Source: Flavobacteriaceae bacterium GSB9 (GTDB taxonomy: Bacteria > Bacteroidota > Bacteroidia > Flavobacteriales > Flavobacteriaceae). From it: a stretch of DNA of 64,000 nt. Each line of letters begins with the position of its first letter. The stretch's first letter is position 1. Positions 1 to 7,905 of this stretch are shown in pieces. The stretch spans positions 186,001 through 250,000 of the forward strand of contig CP062007.1 in assembly GCA_022749295.1 (NCBI GenBank). The letters are read 5' to 3'. A program made the translations under genes and the position numbers. The notes under the pieces were generated by a model, which was given only the letters and a program-made list of their open reading frames with translations, searched no databases and was not told the DNA's origin.

Positions 1-2
1 CA

Positions 3-341
3 TTTCTGGCTGTTATTATGTTGGGCATTACTTTGGGGTTAATCATTACGCCGTTAAGTATGTTGTATAGAGATGTGGGAAAAATAGTAGGTTTGGGCCT
101 GTCGTTTTTAATGTATATAACCCCTGTGGTTTATGCCATTCCCAAAACAGGTATTATGAAAACCCTTATGGAATATAATCCTTTAACCTCCATCATCCAA
201 GTCACCAGAACGGTACTTTTGGGGGGCGAATTTCAATATGTTAATCAATATGTTATAGTATTGGCTATTTGCGTGCCGCTGCTGTTTTTAAGCTTGGTAT
301 GGTATCGTTTATCCATTCCTGTAATTGTTGAACGAAATTAA
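3..341 (+). CDS. Polysaccharide ABC-2 type exporter permease, C-terminal part (Wzm-like), cut by window start
   Basis: The reading frame is open back to the first bases, so this is the C-terminal part of a longer protein; the ATG at 18 is internal. Seen: two or three hydrophobic segments, a 'MYITPVVY' motif in the first, and a short basic tail ending VERN. Known: ABC-2 type permeases of O-antigen and capsule exporters carry such a membrane segment followed by a Pro-Val region, and pair with a Wzt/KpsT-type ATPase. Such an ATPase lies at 931-2190, so the inferred role is moving a lipid-linked polysaccharide across the inner membrane. Normally the two genes are adjacent; here a repeat-flanked S23 gene separates them. 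Confidence 0.8.
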   Translation, partial: FLAVIMLGITLGLIITPLSMLYRDVGKIVGLGLSFLMYITPVVYAIPKTGIMKTLMEYNPLTSIIQVTRTVLLGGEFQYVNQYVIVLAICVPLLFLSLVWYRLSIPVIVERN

Positions 342-347
342 TAAAAT

Positions 348-445
348 GTGAAAAGTGAGACGTGAAAAGTGAAAAGTGAGACGTGAAAAGTGAATAGTGA
401 AAAGTGAAAAGTGAATAGTGTGGCGTGTGATGTGAGTAGTTGAAA
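348..445 (+). repeat. 7-bp-phased tandem repeat array, GTGAAAA/GTGAATA units
   Basis: Fourteen consecutive heptamers start at 348, each beginning with G. The commonest are GTGAAAA (348, 362, 369, 383, 397, 404), GTGAATA (390, 411) and GTGAGAC (355, 376). Units decay to GTGTGGC, GTGTGAT and GTGAGTA at the right end. The 7-bp phase is unbroken over 98 bp. It begins 6 bp after the stop codon of the exporter permease. Confidence 0.9.
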
Positions 446-449
446 AAAC

Positions 450-512
450 GCTTCACGATTCCCGATTGTCGTTTCCCGTTTCACGAATCCCGATTTCCGT
501 TTCCCGAAAAAA
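450..512 (+). repeat. 7-bp-phased array, GTTTCCC/GATTCCC units, left flank of S23 gene
   Basis: Nine heptamers from 450, again all starting with G: GCTTCAC, GATTCCC, GATTGTC, GTTTCCC (471 and 499), GTTTCAC, GAATCCC and GATTTCC. The array is out of phase with the preceding one by four bases. GTTTCAC is the reverse complement of a GTGAAAC-type unit, so both orientations of one motif family are present. It ends 8 bp before the ATG of the four-helix-bundle gene. Confidence 0.85.
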
Positions 513-519
513 AAGAATT

Positions 520-870
520 ATGGATCATAAAGAGTTGGATGTTTGGAAATATGGTATGGATTTGGTCGAACTTATTTATAAAGTTACTTCTGCCTTTCCT
601 GATGATGAGCGGTTTGGTTTAACTAGCCAGATGCGTCGTGCAGCAATCTCTATCCCTTCTAATATAGCTGAGGGATGCGGTAGAAAAAGTGATAAGGAAT
701 TAATTCAGTTTTTATCTATTGCTTTGGGGTCAGTAGCCGAATTGGAGACACAGTATTTAATTGCAGTTAGACTAAATTATATTGTGACAGATTCTAATAT
801 TGATGATGTTATTTTAAAAGAGAAACAATTGTTACTAGGGTTTAGGAACTATGTAAAGCGGAAAACGTGA
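520..870 (+). CDS. Four-helix-bundle protein, S23 / 23S rRNA intervening-sequence family
   Basis: The 116-residue protein begins MDHKELDVWKYGMDLVE and carries the family hallmarks LTSQMRRAAISIPSNIAEG (near 45-63) and a C-terminal ELETQ helix. Known: the S23/IVS family (PF05635, TIGR02436) forms four-helix bundles, was first seen inside 23S rRNA intervening sequences of Leptospira, and is related to the Avd protein of diversity-generating retroelements; its function as a stand-alone gene is not established. The start at 520 is chosen over an in-frame ATG at 466 because the extra 18 codons are entirely heptamer repeat. The gene interrupts the exporter permease-ATPase pair and has repeats on both sides. 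No reverse transcriptase or rRNA lies nearby. Confidence 0.88.
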   Translation: MDHKELDVWKYGMDLVELIYKVTSAFPDDERFGLTSQMRRAAISIPSNIAEGCGRKSDKELIQFLSIALGSVAELETQYLIAVRLNYIVTDSNIDDVILKEKQLLLGFRNYVKRKT

Positions 871-922
871 ATCGTCAAGCGTGAATCGTGAATCGCCTCA
901 CGTTTCACGAATCACGTCTGAC
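867..922 (+). repeat. 7-bp-phased array with inverted repeat, right flank of S23 gene
   Basis: Eight heptamers from 867: GTGAATC (867, 881, 888), GTCAAGC, GCCTCAC, GTTTCAC, GAATCAC and GTCTGAC. The array changes orientation in the middle. Bases 880-892 and 904-916 therefore pair as a 13-bp stem with one mismatch around an 11-base loop. It overlaps the last codon and stop of the S23 gene and ends 8 bp before the Wzt-like ATPase. Confidence 0.88.
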
Positions 923-930
923 GAAGAAAA

Positions 931-2190
931 ATGAACAAAAAGAATAAACATATAGAAAACAATACCAACGACGTCCTTGTAAAGGTAGAAGGCTTAAGCA
1001 AAAAGTTTTGCAAAGACCTTAAGACCAGCTTGTGGTATGGCGTAAAAGATTTAGTAAGTGGCGTAAGGGGCAATAAACACGAACGGCAACTGCGACCCAA
1101 AGAATTCTGGGCGGTAAAAGATGTGAGTTTTGAGCTGCGCCGTGGTGAGTGTTTGGGTTTAATAGGCCATAACGGTGCCGGAAAAAGTACCCTGCTTAAA
1201 ATACTAAATGGTTTGATAAACCCCGATGCCGGTAAAGTGACCATAAAAGGGCGTGTAGGCGCTTTAATAGAGTTGGGTGCTGGCTTTAACCCAATTTTGA
1301 GCGGACGCGAAAACATTTATAACAACGGCGCTATTTTAGGCTTTAGCCGTAAAGAGATAGACGAAAAAGTAGAGGCTATTATAGACTTTGCCGAAATACG
1401 CGAGTTTATTGATATGCCGGTACAAAATTATAGTTCTGGTATGAAGGTACGTTTGGGCTTTGCCGTAGCGGCGCAAATGGAACCCGATGTACTCATTATT
1501 GATGAGGTGTTGGCTGTTGGGGATATTGGGTTTAGAATTAAATGTTTTAATAAAATTACTGCTTTGTTACAAAAATGTGCAGTAATTATTGTTTCCCATT
1601 CGATGCCTCAAATAGCAAAAACAGCTACAGTAGGGTTGTTGATGGGAAAAGGAAAGGAAAAAATGCTTTCAAGAGATATTGGTAGAATTATAGAAATGTA
1701 TAATTCGGAATTTAAGAATAGTATTTCTAATGTTTTTTCTAAATGTATAAAATTAGAGCAATTATTAGTTAATCAAAAGGATATTCTAAATAATCAAATC
1801 AATGTTAATTTTGGAACAAACCTTGAATTAGATATTACATTTTTATTCGAAAGCAGGAATAAAGATGATTTAAATGCTTTTTTTAATGTGATTCTAATTA
1901 TTTCTGATAAAGAATTGAAGCCTGTAGCAACTACAAATTCAGATTTGTTTAATATTAATAAAGTCAGTAATCGCGTTTTTTTAAAGTTGAAAGTTCCTAA
2001 CATTAGACTATTTCCATCTCAATATACTATATCTATGACTTTTAATAAAGTTTTTAATTCAGATAACCATCACAGAGACACTTATTATTATGGACAAAAC
2101 ATAGGTGTGTTTACAATATCTGATGCACCATTAATAAATAATCATGCTGTTTTAATACTCGATTCAAAATGGACAATTAAAGAGAAATAA
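931..2190 (+). CDS. Polysaccharide ABC exporter ATP-binding protein (Wzt/KpsT-like) with C-terminal extension
   Basis: Seen: a 419-residue protein with Walker A GHNGAGKST (about 80-88), a family-typical VGALIELGAGFNPILSGREN stretch (109-128), ABC signature YSSGMKVRLGF (167-177) and Walker B DVLIIDEVLAVGD (186-198). Residues about 250-419 form an extra domain. Known: in O-antigen Wzt proteins such a C-terminal domain recognises the specific glycan terminus. Inferred: it powers export of the polysaccharide made by the downstream genes, together with the permease ending at 341. The first half is visibly richer in G+C than the C-terminal half (from about 1520), as expected if the variable domain was exchanged with the cluster. 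The next gene starts 23 bp downstream. Confidence 0.92.
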   Translation: MNKKNKHIENNTNDVLVKVEGLSKKFCKDLKTSLWYGVKDLVSGVRGNKHERQLRPKEFWAVKDVSFELRRGECLGLIGHNGAGKSTLLKILNGLINPDAGKVTIKGRVGALIELGAGFNPILSGRENIYNNGAILGFSRKEIDEKVEAIIDFAEIREFIDMPVQNYSSGMKVRLGFAVAAQMEPDVLIIDEVLAVGDIGFRIKCFNKITALLQKCAVIIVSHSMPQIAKTATVGLLMGKGKEKMLSRDIGRIIEMYNSEFKNSISNVFSKCIKLEQLLVNQKDILNNQINVNFGTNLELDITFLFESRNKDDLNAFFNVILIISDKELKPVATTNSDLFNINKVSNRVFLKLKVPNIRLFPSQYTISMTFNKVFNSDNHHRDTYYYGQNIGVFTISDAPLINNHAVLILDSKWTIKEK

Positions 2191-2213
2191 TAATAGATAA
2201 AATGTTTTAATGT

Positions 2214-2954
2214 GTGACTAAGCTATTTTTAAATAAAAAACAACCACATATATTTCTCCATATACACAAAAGTGGAGGTACATCTTTAATGAATACTATT
2301 GATGTTAATTACAATAAAAAAAACATACATGTAATTAATGGTAAAACTTATAGAGCATCTTACCAAGACTTTAAAGGAAAAGATAAAAGTTATAGGAATA
2401 AGATAGATTTGTTAAGGGGTCATCATTTTTTTGGGTCTCATAAGTATTTAAGGGGTAATGCTATGTATTTCACAATGTTAAGAGAGCCCGTTTCAAGATT
2501 GTGTTCTTTATATAATTATTTATTGGAAATAGATTTATACAAACCAATTAATGAAGAAAAAATGTCTTTTAAAACGTTTTTAGAAAGTGGTTTGGCTATG
2601 GCGGCAGATAATGGTATGACTAGAATGTTGACCAATCATGATTTTGATAAGGTGCCAAATGGTGAGGTTAATGAAAATTTATCTGAAGAGGCCATTGAAA
2701 ACTTAGAAAATTATTTTGTGGCAGTTGGGCTTACTGAGCATTTTGAGGCATCTCTAGAGTTATTTAAAACAAAATTAGATTGGAAAAAAATACCAATACT
2801 TAAAGTAGATAACAGTACTAAGCATAAAAAGATATCTAAAAAGGAAGTGGAAGCTATTTTTATTACAAATCAAGAACTGAATCGCTTTATAGCAGCTGAT
2901 TTAAAAGTATATCAATATGCTAAACAAAGGTTTTTTAAAGAGGTAATGATATAA
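2214..2954 (+). CDS. Sulfotransferase family protein (polysaccharide sulfation)
   Basis: A 246-residue soluble protein. Seen: PAPS-binding P-loop motif FLHIHKSGGTSLMN at 14-27 and the 3'-phosphate-binding motif FTMLREPVSRLCSLYNY near 85-101. Known: these are the two hallmarks of membrane-free and Golgi-type carbohydrate sulfotransferases, which move sulfate from PAPS to a sugar hydroxyl. The start is GTG at 2214; the ATG at 2210 is out of frame and stops at once. Inferred: it sulfates the lipid-linked glycan before export. Substrate and position cannot be told from sequence. Confidence 0.85.
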   Translation: MTKLFLNKKQPHIFLHIHKSGGTSLMNTIDVNYNKKNIHVINGKTYRASYQDFKGKDKSYRNKIDLLRGHHFFGSHKYLRGNAMYFTMLREPVSRLCSLYNYLLEIDLYKPINEEKMSFKTFLESGLAMAADNGMTRMLTNHDFDKVPNGEVNENLSEEAIENLENYFVAVGLTEHFEASLELFKTKLDWKKIPILKVDNSTKHKKISKKEVEAIFITNQELNRFIAADLKVYQYAKQRFFKEVMI

Positions 2955-2958
2955 CCGT

Positions 2959-3633
2959 ATGTTTAATTTATTCAATAAAAACAAACAAAAAAGGCATTTC
3001 AATTCCGATAATATCTCATATACCAATAATTTTGTCTTTATTCACATACCTAAAAATGCAGGGACGGCTATAAGCAAAAGTTTTGGTATAGAAACCTCCA
3101 AACACAATACCGTAAAAGAGTACATAAGTGCTATGGGAGAAAAAAAATATGGTAGCATGCTGTCTTTTGCCTTTGTAAGAAATCCGTTTAGCCGTTTTAT
3201 TTCATTATATAATTATGCCAGAATGGAAGAATCGTATTATCATTCTTCCATTAATCCAGATAAAGCCATTTATGGCAAGCATATGGATTACGATATTCTA
3301 AAACATGCAAGTATAGAAGAAGCAGCATTATTGCTTAAAGCGGGTAAGTTGGTTCATAATCCACCACATACACAATGGCATACACAGTGCTTTTGGTTAA
3401 AAGACCAGAACAAGAACTTAAATGTTAAGTATTTGGGGCGCTTTGAAGATGTAGATTTTCATTTAAGAAATTTAAGGCAGTTACTGGGTTGTAAAGAGGT
3501 AAGAGCCTTGTCTAAACTTAATGCTTCAAGTAAAACAACATTAGATTATAGAGGGTTGATTGACAAAGGAACGAGAGCTGTTCTGGAAGATGTTTATAAA
3601 GAAGATTTAGAAACATTTAATTACGATTTTTAA
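2959..3633 (+). CDS. Sulfotransferase family 2 domain protein
   Basis: A 224-residue protein starting four bases after the previous stop. Seen: P-loop FVFIHIPKNAGTAISKSFG near 26-44 and 3'-phosphate-binding motif FAFVRNPFSRFISLYNY near 71-87. Known: the HIPKNAGT motif is typical of the sulfotransferase-2 family (chondroitin/heparan-type O-sulfotransferases). Inferred: a second sulfation step on the same glycan. It differs clearly from the 2214 protein, so a recent tandem duplication is unlikely. The next gene follows after one base. Confidence 0.85.
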   Translation: MFNLFNKNKQKRHFNSDNISYTNNFVFIHIPKNAGTAISKSFGIETSKHNTVKEYISAMGEKKYGSMLSFAFVRNPFSRFISLYNYARMEESYYHSSINPDKAIYGKHMDYDILKHASIEEAALLLKAGKLVHNPPHTQWHTQCFWLKDQNKNLNVKYLGRFEDVDFHLRNLRQLLGCKEVRALSKLNASSKTTLDYRGLIDKGTRAVLEDVYKEDLETFNYDF

Positions 3634-3634
3634 C

Positions 3635-4597
3635 ATGGTACACCTCTCTGTAATTGTTTGTTGCTACAATAGTGCACACTTATTGAACGAAACATTAAGC
3701 CATTTAGCCAAACAAGTAGTAAATAAAGGTTTTGTTTATGAAGTGGTTTTAGTGGATAATAATTCTACAGATAATACTGCCGAATATGCCACAAATATTT
3801 GGGATGAACTGAATACTTATGTTGCTTTTAAAGTAGTTCGGGAATCTACACCTGGGTTGTCCTATGCCAGAAAAAAAGGGGTGTTAGCTAGTTGTGGAGA
3901 TATTATTATTTTTTGTGATGATGATAATTGGTTGCAGTCCAATTATATACAAACCGCCTATGATTTTATGATTTTAAATCCTAGTGTAGGTGCACTTGGA
4001 GGGCAGTCTGAAGGAGTATTAGAAGGAAAGGAACCAATTTGGTGGCAAAAAGAAAAATTAAGTTATGCAGTAGGAAAACAGGCTGAGCATAGTGGAAACG
4101 TGTCTAAAAGAGGTTATGTGTGGGGAGCTGGAATGGTTTCTAGACGAGATATCTTGTTTAAGCTATATCAAAGTGATTTTAAAACACTGTTAACAGGAAG
4201 AAAAGGGAAGGGGTTAGCATCAGGGGATGACAGTGAAATTTGTAAATGGGTTTTGTTAATGGGTTTTAAACTATGGTATTTAGAAGGGTTGTTTTTTACC
4301 CACTATATTACAAAGAATAGGTTGAAAGATGATTATTTGCAGAAGTTGCTAAAAGGTCATCAACAGTCACAAGAAATACTGAACTTATACAATTGGATTT
4401 TAAAAACGGATTTGCATAAAAAGATAGTCAATTTAACCATTAGAAAAAGATTGTTTTATTTGAAATCAGCACTAAAAAAATGTATTAAAAAAAACGTTCA
4501 TTGGAAGAAGTATATGCAAGTAACTTTTATGGGTTATGTTTATATAGATTCAAATCTTTATTCAATTTTTAAAACCTATAAAAAAGTACATAATTAG
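3635..4597 (+). CDS. Glycosyltransferase family 2
   Basis: A 320-residue GT-A type enzyme. Seen: N-terminal LSVIVCCYNSAHLLNETL, nucleotide-binding VVLVDNNSTDNTAE (37-50) and the metal-binding acidic triplet FCDDDNWL at 93-100. The GDDSEIC motif near 200 is the usual acceptor-side acidic region. The C-terminal 80 residues are strongly basic, which suits attachment to the inner face of the membrane. Inferred: adds one sugar to the lipid-linked repeat unit; donor and linkage unknown. Confidence 0.9.
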   Translation: MVHLSVIVCCYNSAHLLNETLSHLAKQVVNKGFVYEVVLVDNNSTDNTAEYATNIWDELNTYVAFKVVRESTPGLSYARKKGVLASCGDIIIFCDDDNWLQSNYIQTAYDFMILNPSVGALGGQSEGVLEGKEPIWWQKEKLSYAVGKQAEHSGNVSKRGYVWGAGMVSRRDILFKLYQSDFKTLLTGRKGKGLASGDDSEICKWVLLMGFKLWYLEGLFFTHYITKNRLKDDYLQKLLKGHQQSQEILNLYNWILKTDLHKKIVNLTIRKRLFYLKSALKKCIKKNVHWKKYMQVTFMGYVYIDSNLYSIFKTYKKVHN

Positions 4598-4607
4598 AGT
4601 TTAGTGT

Positions 4608-5408
4608 ATGAAAAGAATAATTTTTAAACGTATTAAGTCTGTATATAGGTCTATTTTTTATCATCAGCTAAAGAATAAAACAATAATTATATATACGCTA
4701 GGTAAGGTAGGTTCATCAACAGTTTATAGTCGGTTAAAGAAATATAGTAAATGGAATAATATTTTTCATGTTCATTTTTTATCGGATGAATGGTTACATA
4801 ACAGACTCAAAACAACCAATCATTATAAAACAAATAATATAGCTGCTCAAAAAGTGTTTTCTCATATTGAGAAGCATCCAGATGATAAAAAATATATAAT
4901 TTCACTGGTTAGAGAGCCGGTATCAAGAGAGATATCAAACTTTATGCAAAATCCAAATGATTTTGTTGATGGAGATATATTAACGCATTCAATAGATGAT
5001 TTAAAATCTGCCTATTTAAATAAACTAAATTACGATTATACGTTTAACTGGTTTGACACCGAATTTAAAGAATTTACGGGGTTCGATGTGTTTGCACGTC
5101 CTTTTAATAAAGAAAAAGGCTATTCCATTTATGAGCATAATGATTTGAAAATTTTAATCATTAAACTAGAAAAGCTGAATAGGTGTTTTAATAAGGCAAT
5201 GAAAGCTTTTTTGGGCGTCAATTTAAAACTAACATCAAACGCAAATCAAACTTCGGATAAGAAAATTTCTTCTGTTTACAAGAGGTTAAAAGAAGATATT
5301 AAGTTTTCAGAACTTGAATTAAAAAAGGTCTACAGTCATAAATATGTCACACATTTTTATACAGAAACTGAAATAGAATCCTTTATTTTAAAGCACCTTA
5401 GAAAATAA
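4608..5408 (+). CDS. Putative capsular polysaccharide synthesis protein, sulfotransferase-like (PF10364 type)
   Basis: A 266-residue protein. Seen: an N-terminal basic segment, then IIIYTLGKVGSSTVYSRL (near 26-43), which resembles a PAPS P-loop, and YIISLVREPVSREISNFMQN (near 97-116), which resembles the 3'-phosphate-binding motif. Known: this GKVGSST / REPVSR architecture is found in the 'putative capsular polysaccharide synthesis' family, a distant sulfotransferase relative without assigned substrate. Inferred: a third sulfation or sulfation-like step. The assignment is weaker than for 2214 and 2959. Confidence 0.72.
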   Translation: MKRIIFKRIKSVYRSIFYHQLKNKTIIIYTLGKVGSSTVYSRLKKYSKWNNIFHVHFLSDEWLHNRLKTTNHYKTNNIAAQKVFSHIEKHPDDKKYIISLVREPVSREISNFMQNPNDFVDGDILTHSIDDLKSAYLNKLNYDYTFNWFDTEFKEFTGFDVFARPFNKEKGYSIYEHNDLKILIIKLEKLNRCFNKAMKAFLGVNLKLTSNANQTSDKKISSVYKRLKEDIKFSELELKKVYSHKYVTHFYTETEIESFILKHLRK

Positions 5409-5412
5409 CAAC

Positions 5413-6186
5413 ATGCTTATTTCTATAATAACAATTAATTACAATAACGTAAAAGGCTTAAAGCATACATTTGATAGTGTGTTTAACCAAACCTTTGGGG
5501 ATTTTGAATACATTGTAATAGATGGTAATTCTACAGATGGAAGTAAAGAGTTAATAGAGGTAAATAAAGATAGATTGTCTTATTGGGTAAGCGAGCCCGA
5601 TACAGGTATTTATAATGCCATGAACAAAGGTATAAAAAAAGCTACTGGAGATTATTTGTTATTTTTAAATAGTGGAGATCTTTTTGTTAATGACCAAGCA
5701 CTTGAAACTTTTGTTAGCTATAACCCTAAAGAGGATATTTTGTATGGTAATATTACGGTGGTAGATAAAAATAAAGAATGGGTTAAAACCTATCCCAAAA
5801 AGTTAACCTTTGGTTATTTAAAGATTGATTCCTTGCCACATCCGGCTAGCCTAATTAAGCGACATTGTTTTGATGATTATATCTATGACGAAAGCCTTAA
5901 TATTGTTTCTGATTGGAAATTCTTTATTGTGGGTATTTGTAAAAAAGGATTCTCCTACCGTTATGTAAATGAGGTTATAAGTGTGTTTAATTATGATGGA
6001 ATGAGCTCATTACTTTCAAATAAGCACCTTATTGATAAAGAGCGAAAAGAGGTTTTAGTTAAAGAGTTCGCTACTTTTTTAGAAGATTATAAAAAGTTAA
6101 ATAGGTTAGAGCAACTTGTCCATACCTTAAGAAAATCAAAAAAAATACAGTGGATGGTTAAACTAAGATTAATAAATAAGTTTTAA
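5413..6186 (+). CDS. Glycosyltransferase family 2 (WcaE-like)
   Basis: A 257-residue GT-A enzyme. Seen: LISIITINYNNVKGLKHTF, FEYIVIDGNSTDGS (31-44), SEPDTGIYNAMNKGIKKATG (60-79) and LNSGD at 85-89 in place of the usual DXD. This SEPDxGIYDAMNKG...NSGD pattern is characteristic of the colanic-acid WcaE branch of GT2. Its stop codon overlaps the next start (TTTTAATG), indicating translational coupling. Substrate cannot be assigned. Confidence 0.9.
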   Translation: MLISIITINYNNVKGLKHTFDSVFNQTFGDFEYIVIDGNSTDGSKELIEVNKDRLSYWVSEPDTGIYNAMNKGIKKATGDYLLFLNSGDLFVNDQALETFVSYNPKEDILYGNITVVDKNKEWVKTYPKKLTFGYLKIDSLPHPASLIKRHCFDDYIYDESLNIVSDWKFFIVGICKKGFSYRYVNEVISVFNYDGMSSLLSNKHLIDKERKEVLVKEFATFLEDYKKLNRLEQLVHTLRKSKKIQWMVKLRLINKF

Positions 6187-7019
6187 TGCAGCCATTAGTT
6201 TCCATTATTGTACCCTGTTATAATCAAGCCCAGTATTTAGATGAGTGTTTGCAATCGGTACTATCGCAAACATATACTAACTGGGAGTGTGTTATTGTAA
6301 ACGATGGATCTACTGATACCACCTCAATAGTTGCCGAAACATGGTTAGATAAAGATTCAAGATTTAAGTATTTATCTCACGATAACGCCGGTGTTTCCCA
6401 AGCGCGTAATTTTGGTATAGAAAACGCTAAAGGCACTTATGTTTTACCTTTAGATGCCGACGATTTAATAGCCGATAATTATCTCGATTTGGCCATACAA
6501 GCATTTAAAGACAATACTAATTTAAAAATAGTATATGCTAAGGCACAAAAGTTTGGAGATATAAATGAAGATTGGAACTTGCCTAAATTTAAATTTAAAA
6601 CCTTGTTAAAAGGGAACATTATTTTTAATTGTGCTATGTACAAACGTCAAGATTGGGAAACTATAGGAGGATATGACCCTAGTTTTGATATTGGTTTGGA
6701 AGATTGGGACTTTTGGTTAAGCTTGTTAAAAAATGATGCTGAAGTATACCAAATACCAGAAATTTGTTTTTTTTACCGTATTAATAATGCTTCAAGAAAT
6801 CACTCTATTGTTCAATCTCAATTAGATAATCTTTATAAAAAACTAACTCTTAAACACCTAAACTCTTATATAGAAGCGTATGGAAGTTATAAAAGTTTAT
6901 TAACTGAGATAGATAACTTAAAAAGGCAAAATAAACGTTTACAAAAAAAGGTTGACTATGTAGCGGAACATAAAACAACAAGATTGAAAGCTATAATAAA
7001 GAAAATATTAGGATTATAA
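6186..7019 (+). CDS. Glycosyltransferase family 2
   Basis: A 277-residue enzyme with canonical GT-A signatures: PLVSIIVPCYNQAQYLDECL, VIVNDGSTDTTS (36-47), VSQARNFGIENAKG and the metal-binding DADD at 90-93. GLEDWDFWLSLL near 175 is the ED motif of the catalytic base region. The last 50 residues contain a short basic coiled-coil-like stretch (LKRQNKRLQKKV), possibly for membrane or partner contact. Overlaps the upstream gene by one base; the next gene starts two bases after the stop. Confidence 0.9.
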   Translation: MQPLVSIIVPCYNQAQYLDECLQSVLSQTYTNWECVIVNDGSTDTTSIVAETWLDKDSRFKYLSHDNAGVSQARNFGIENAKGTYVLPLDADDLIADNYLDLAIQAFKDNTNLKIVYAKAQKFGDINEDWNLPKFKFKTLLKGNIIFNCAMYKRQDWETIGGYDPSFDIGLEDWDFWLSLLKNDAEVYQIPEICFFYRINNASRNHSIVQSQLDNLYKKLTLKHLNSYIEAYGSYKSLLTEIDNLKRQNKRLQKKVDYVAEHKTTRLKAIIKKILGL

Positions 7020-7020
7020 A

Positions 7021-7905
7021 ATGGTAATAGAACCCCTTGTCTCCATCTGCATCCCTACCTATAATGGCGAGGCTTATCTATCCGAAGCTCTGGATAGTGC
7101 TTTGGCACAAACCTACACTAATCTTGAAATTGTAGTAAGCGATGATGCTTCTACCGATGGTACTTTGGATATTGTTGGAAAGTATAAAGACAAAACCCCC
7201 ATTCCCATACGGGTGTTTCATCATGCCCCTAATGGCATAGGGGCCAATTGGAACTATTGTATGCAACAAGCTCAAGGCCGCTATATTAAGTTTTTGTTTC
7301 AGGACGATGTGCTGGAGCCTACCTGTGTTGAAGCTATGCTAACCGTTTTTAAAAACCATCCAGAAGTGGGGTTGGTAGCCTGTAAGCGAGCGTTTATTGT
7401 AGAAAAAGTTATTGTAGATGATGCCCAGAAACAATGGTTGGACGATTACAAAAACCTGCAAGTCCAGTTTAACAGTTTTAAAGAGTTGCTTTATCTGGAT
7501 AAGACTATGTTTAAAAGAAGAGATTTTTTGCAAAGTCCGTTGAACAAAATAGGTGAACCCAGTGTCGTTATGTTTAAGAGAGGACTTATTGATACTATTG
7601 GCTGGTTTAGAACCGATTTAAAACAAGTACTCGATTACGAGTATTGGTACCGTATTGTAAAACACCACCCGGCAGTGGTAATAAACAAGCCCTTAGCCAA
7701 GTTTAGGGTACATGCCGAGCAGGAAACGCAAAAAAATAAAGCCCGTGTGATTAACGATTATAGTGTTTATCGCAACATTTTAAAAAATGATTACGCCCAA
7801 TTATTACATCCAGAAGTGTTAAAGAGACTCACACCTAAAAAGCATTATAAAGGGTATTATTTTGTAAAAAATCTTAAAAAGCGCATAAAACGTATCTTTA
7901 GCTAA
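7021..7905 (+). CDS. Glycosyltransferase family 2
   Basis: A 294-residue GT-A enzyme. Seen: PLVSICIPTYNGEAYLSEAL, IVVSDDASTDGT (37-48), NWNYCMQQAQGRYIKFL and QDDV at 94-97. A DYEYWYRIV motif lies near 205 on the acceptor side. The C-terminus is lysine- and arginine-rich. Higher G+C than the preceding AT-rich genes is visible in its first third. It overlaps the following gene by a single base (TAATG). Confidence 0.9.
   Translation: MVIEPLVSICIPTYNGEAYLSEALDSALAQTYTNLEIVVSDDASTDGTLDIVGKYKDKTPIPIRVFHHAPNGIGANWNYCMQQAQGRYIKFLFQDDVLEPTCVEAMLTVFKNHPEVGLVACKRAFIVEKVIVDDAQKQWLDDYKNLQVQFNSFKELLYLDKTMFKRRDFLQSPLNKIGEPSVVMFKRGLIDTIGWFRTDLKQVLDYEYWYRIVKHHPAVVINKPLAKFRVHAEQETQKNKARVINDYSVYRNILKNDYAQLLHPEVLKRLTPKKHYKGYYFVKNLKKRIKRIFS

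Noticed and set aside
265-456. Minus-strand frame with a repetitive SLFTSHF-like peptide
   Set aside because: It is the translation of the 7-bp-phased array; 7 bp read in threes gives a seven-residue peptide period. It is not a gene.
348-512. Possible CRISPR array
   Set aside because: Units are 7 bp, directly adjacent, with no spacers and no cas genes nearby.
466-519. N-terminal extension of the S23 protein
   Set aside because: The extra codons are entirely heptamer repeat, and the family starts at the ATG at 520.
520-870. Diversity-generating retroelement (Avd-like protein plus repeats)
   Set aside because: The protein is Avd-related, but there is no reverse transcriptase, template/variable repeat pair or C-type-lectin target in the window.
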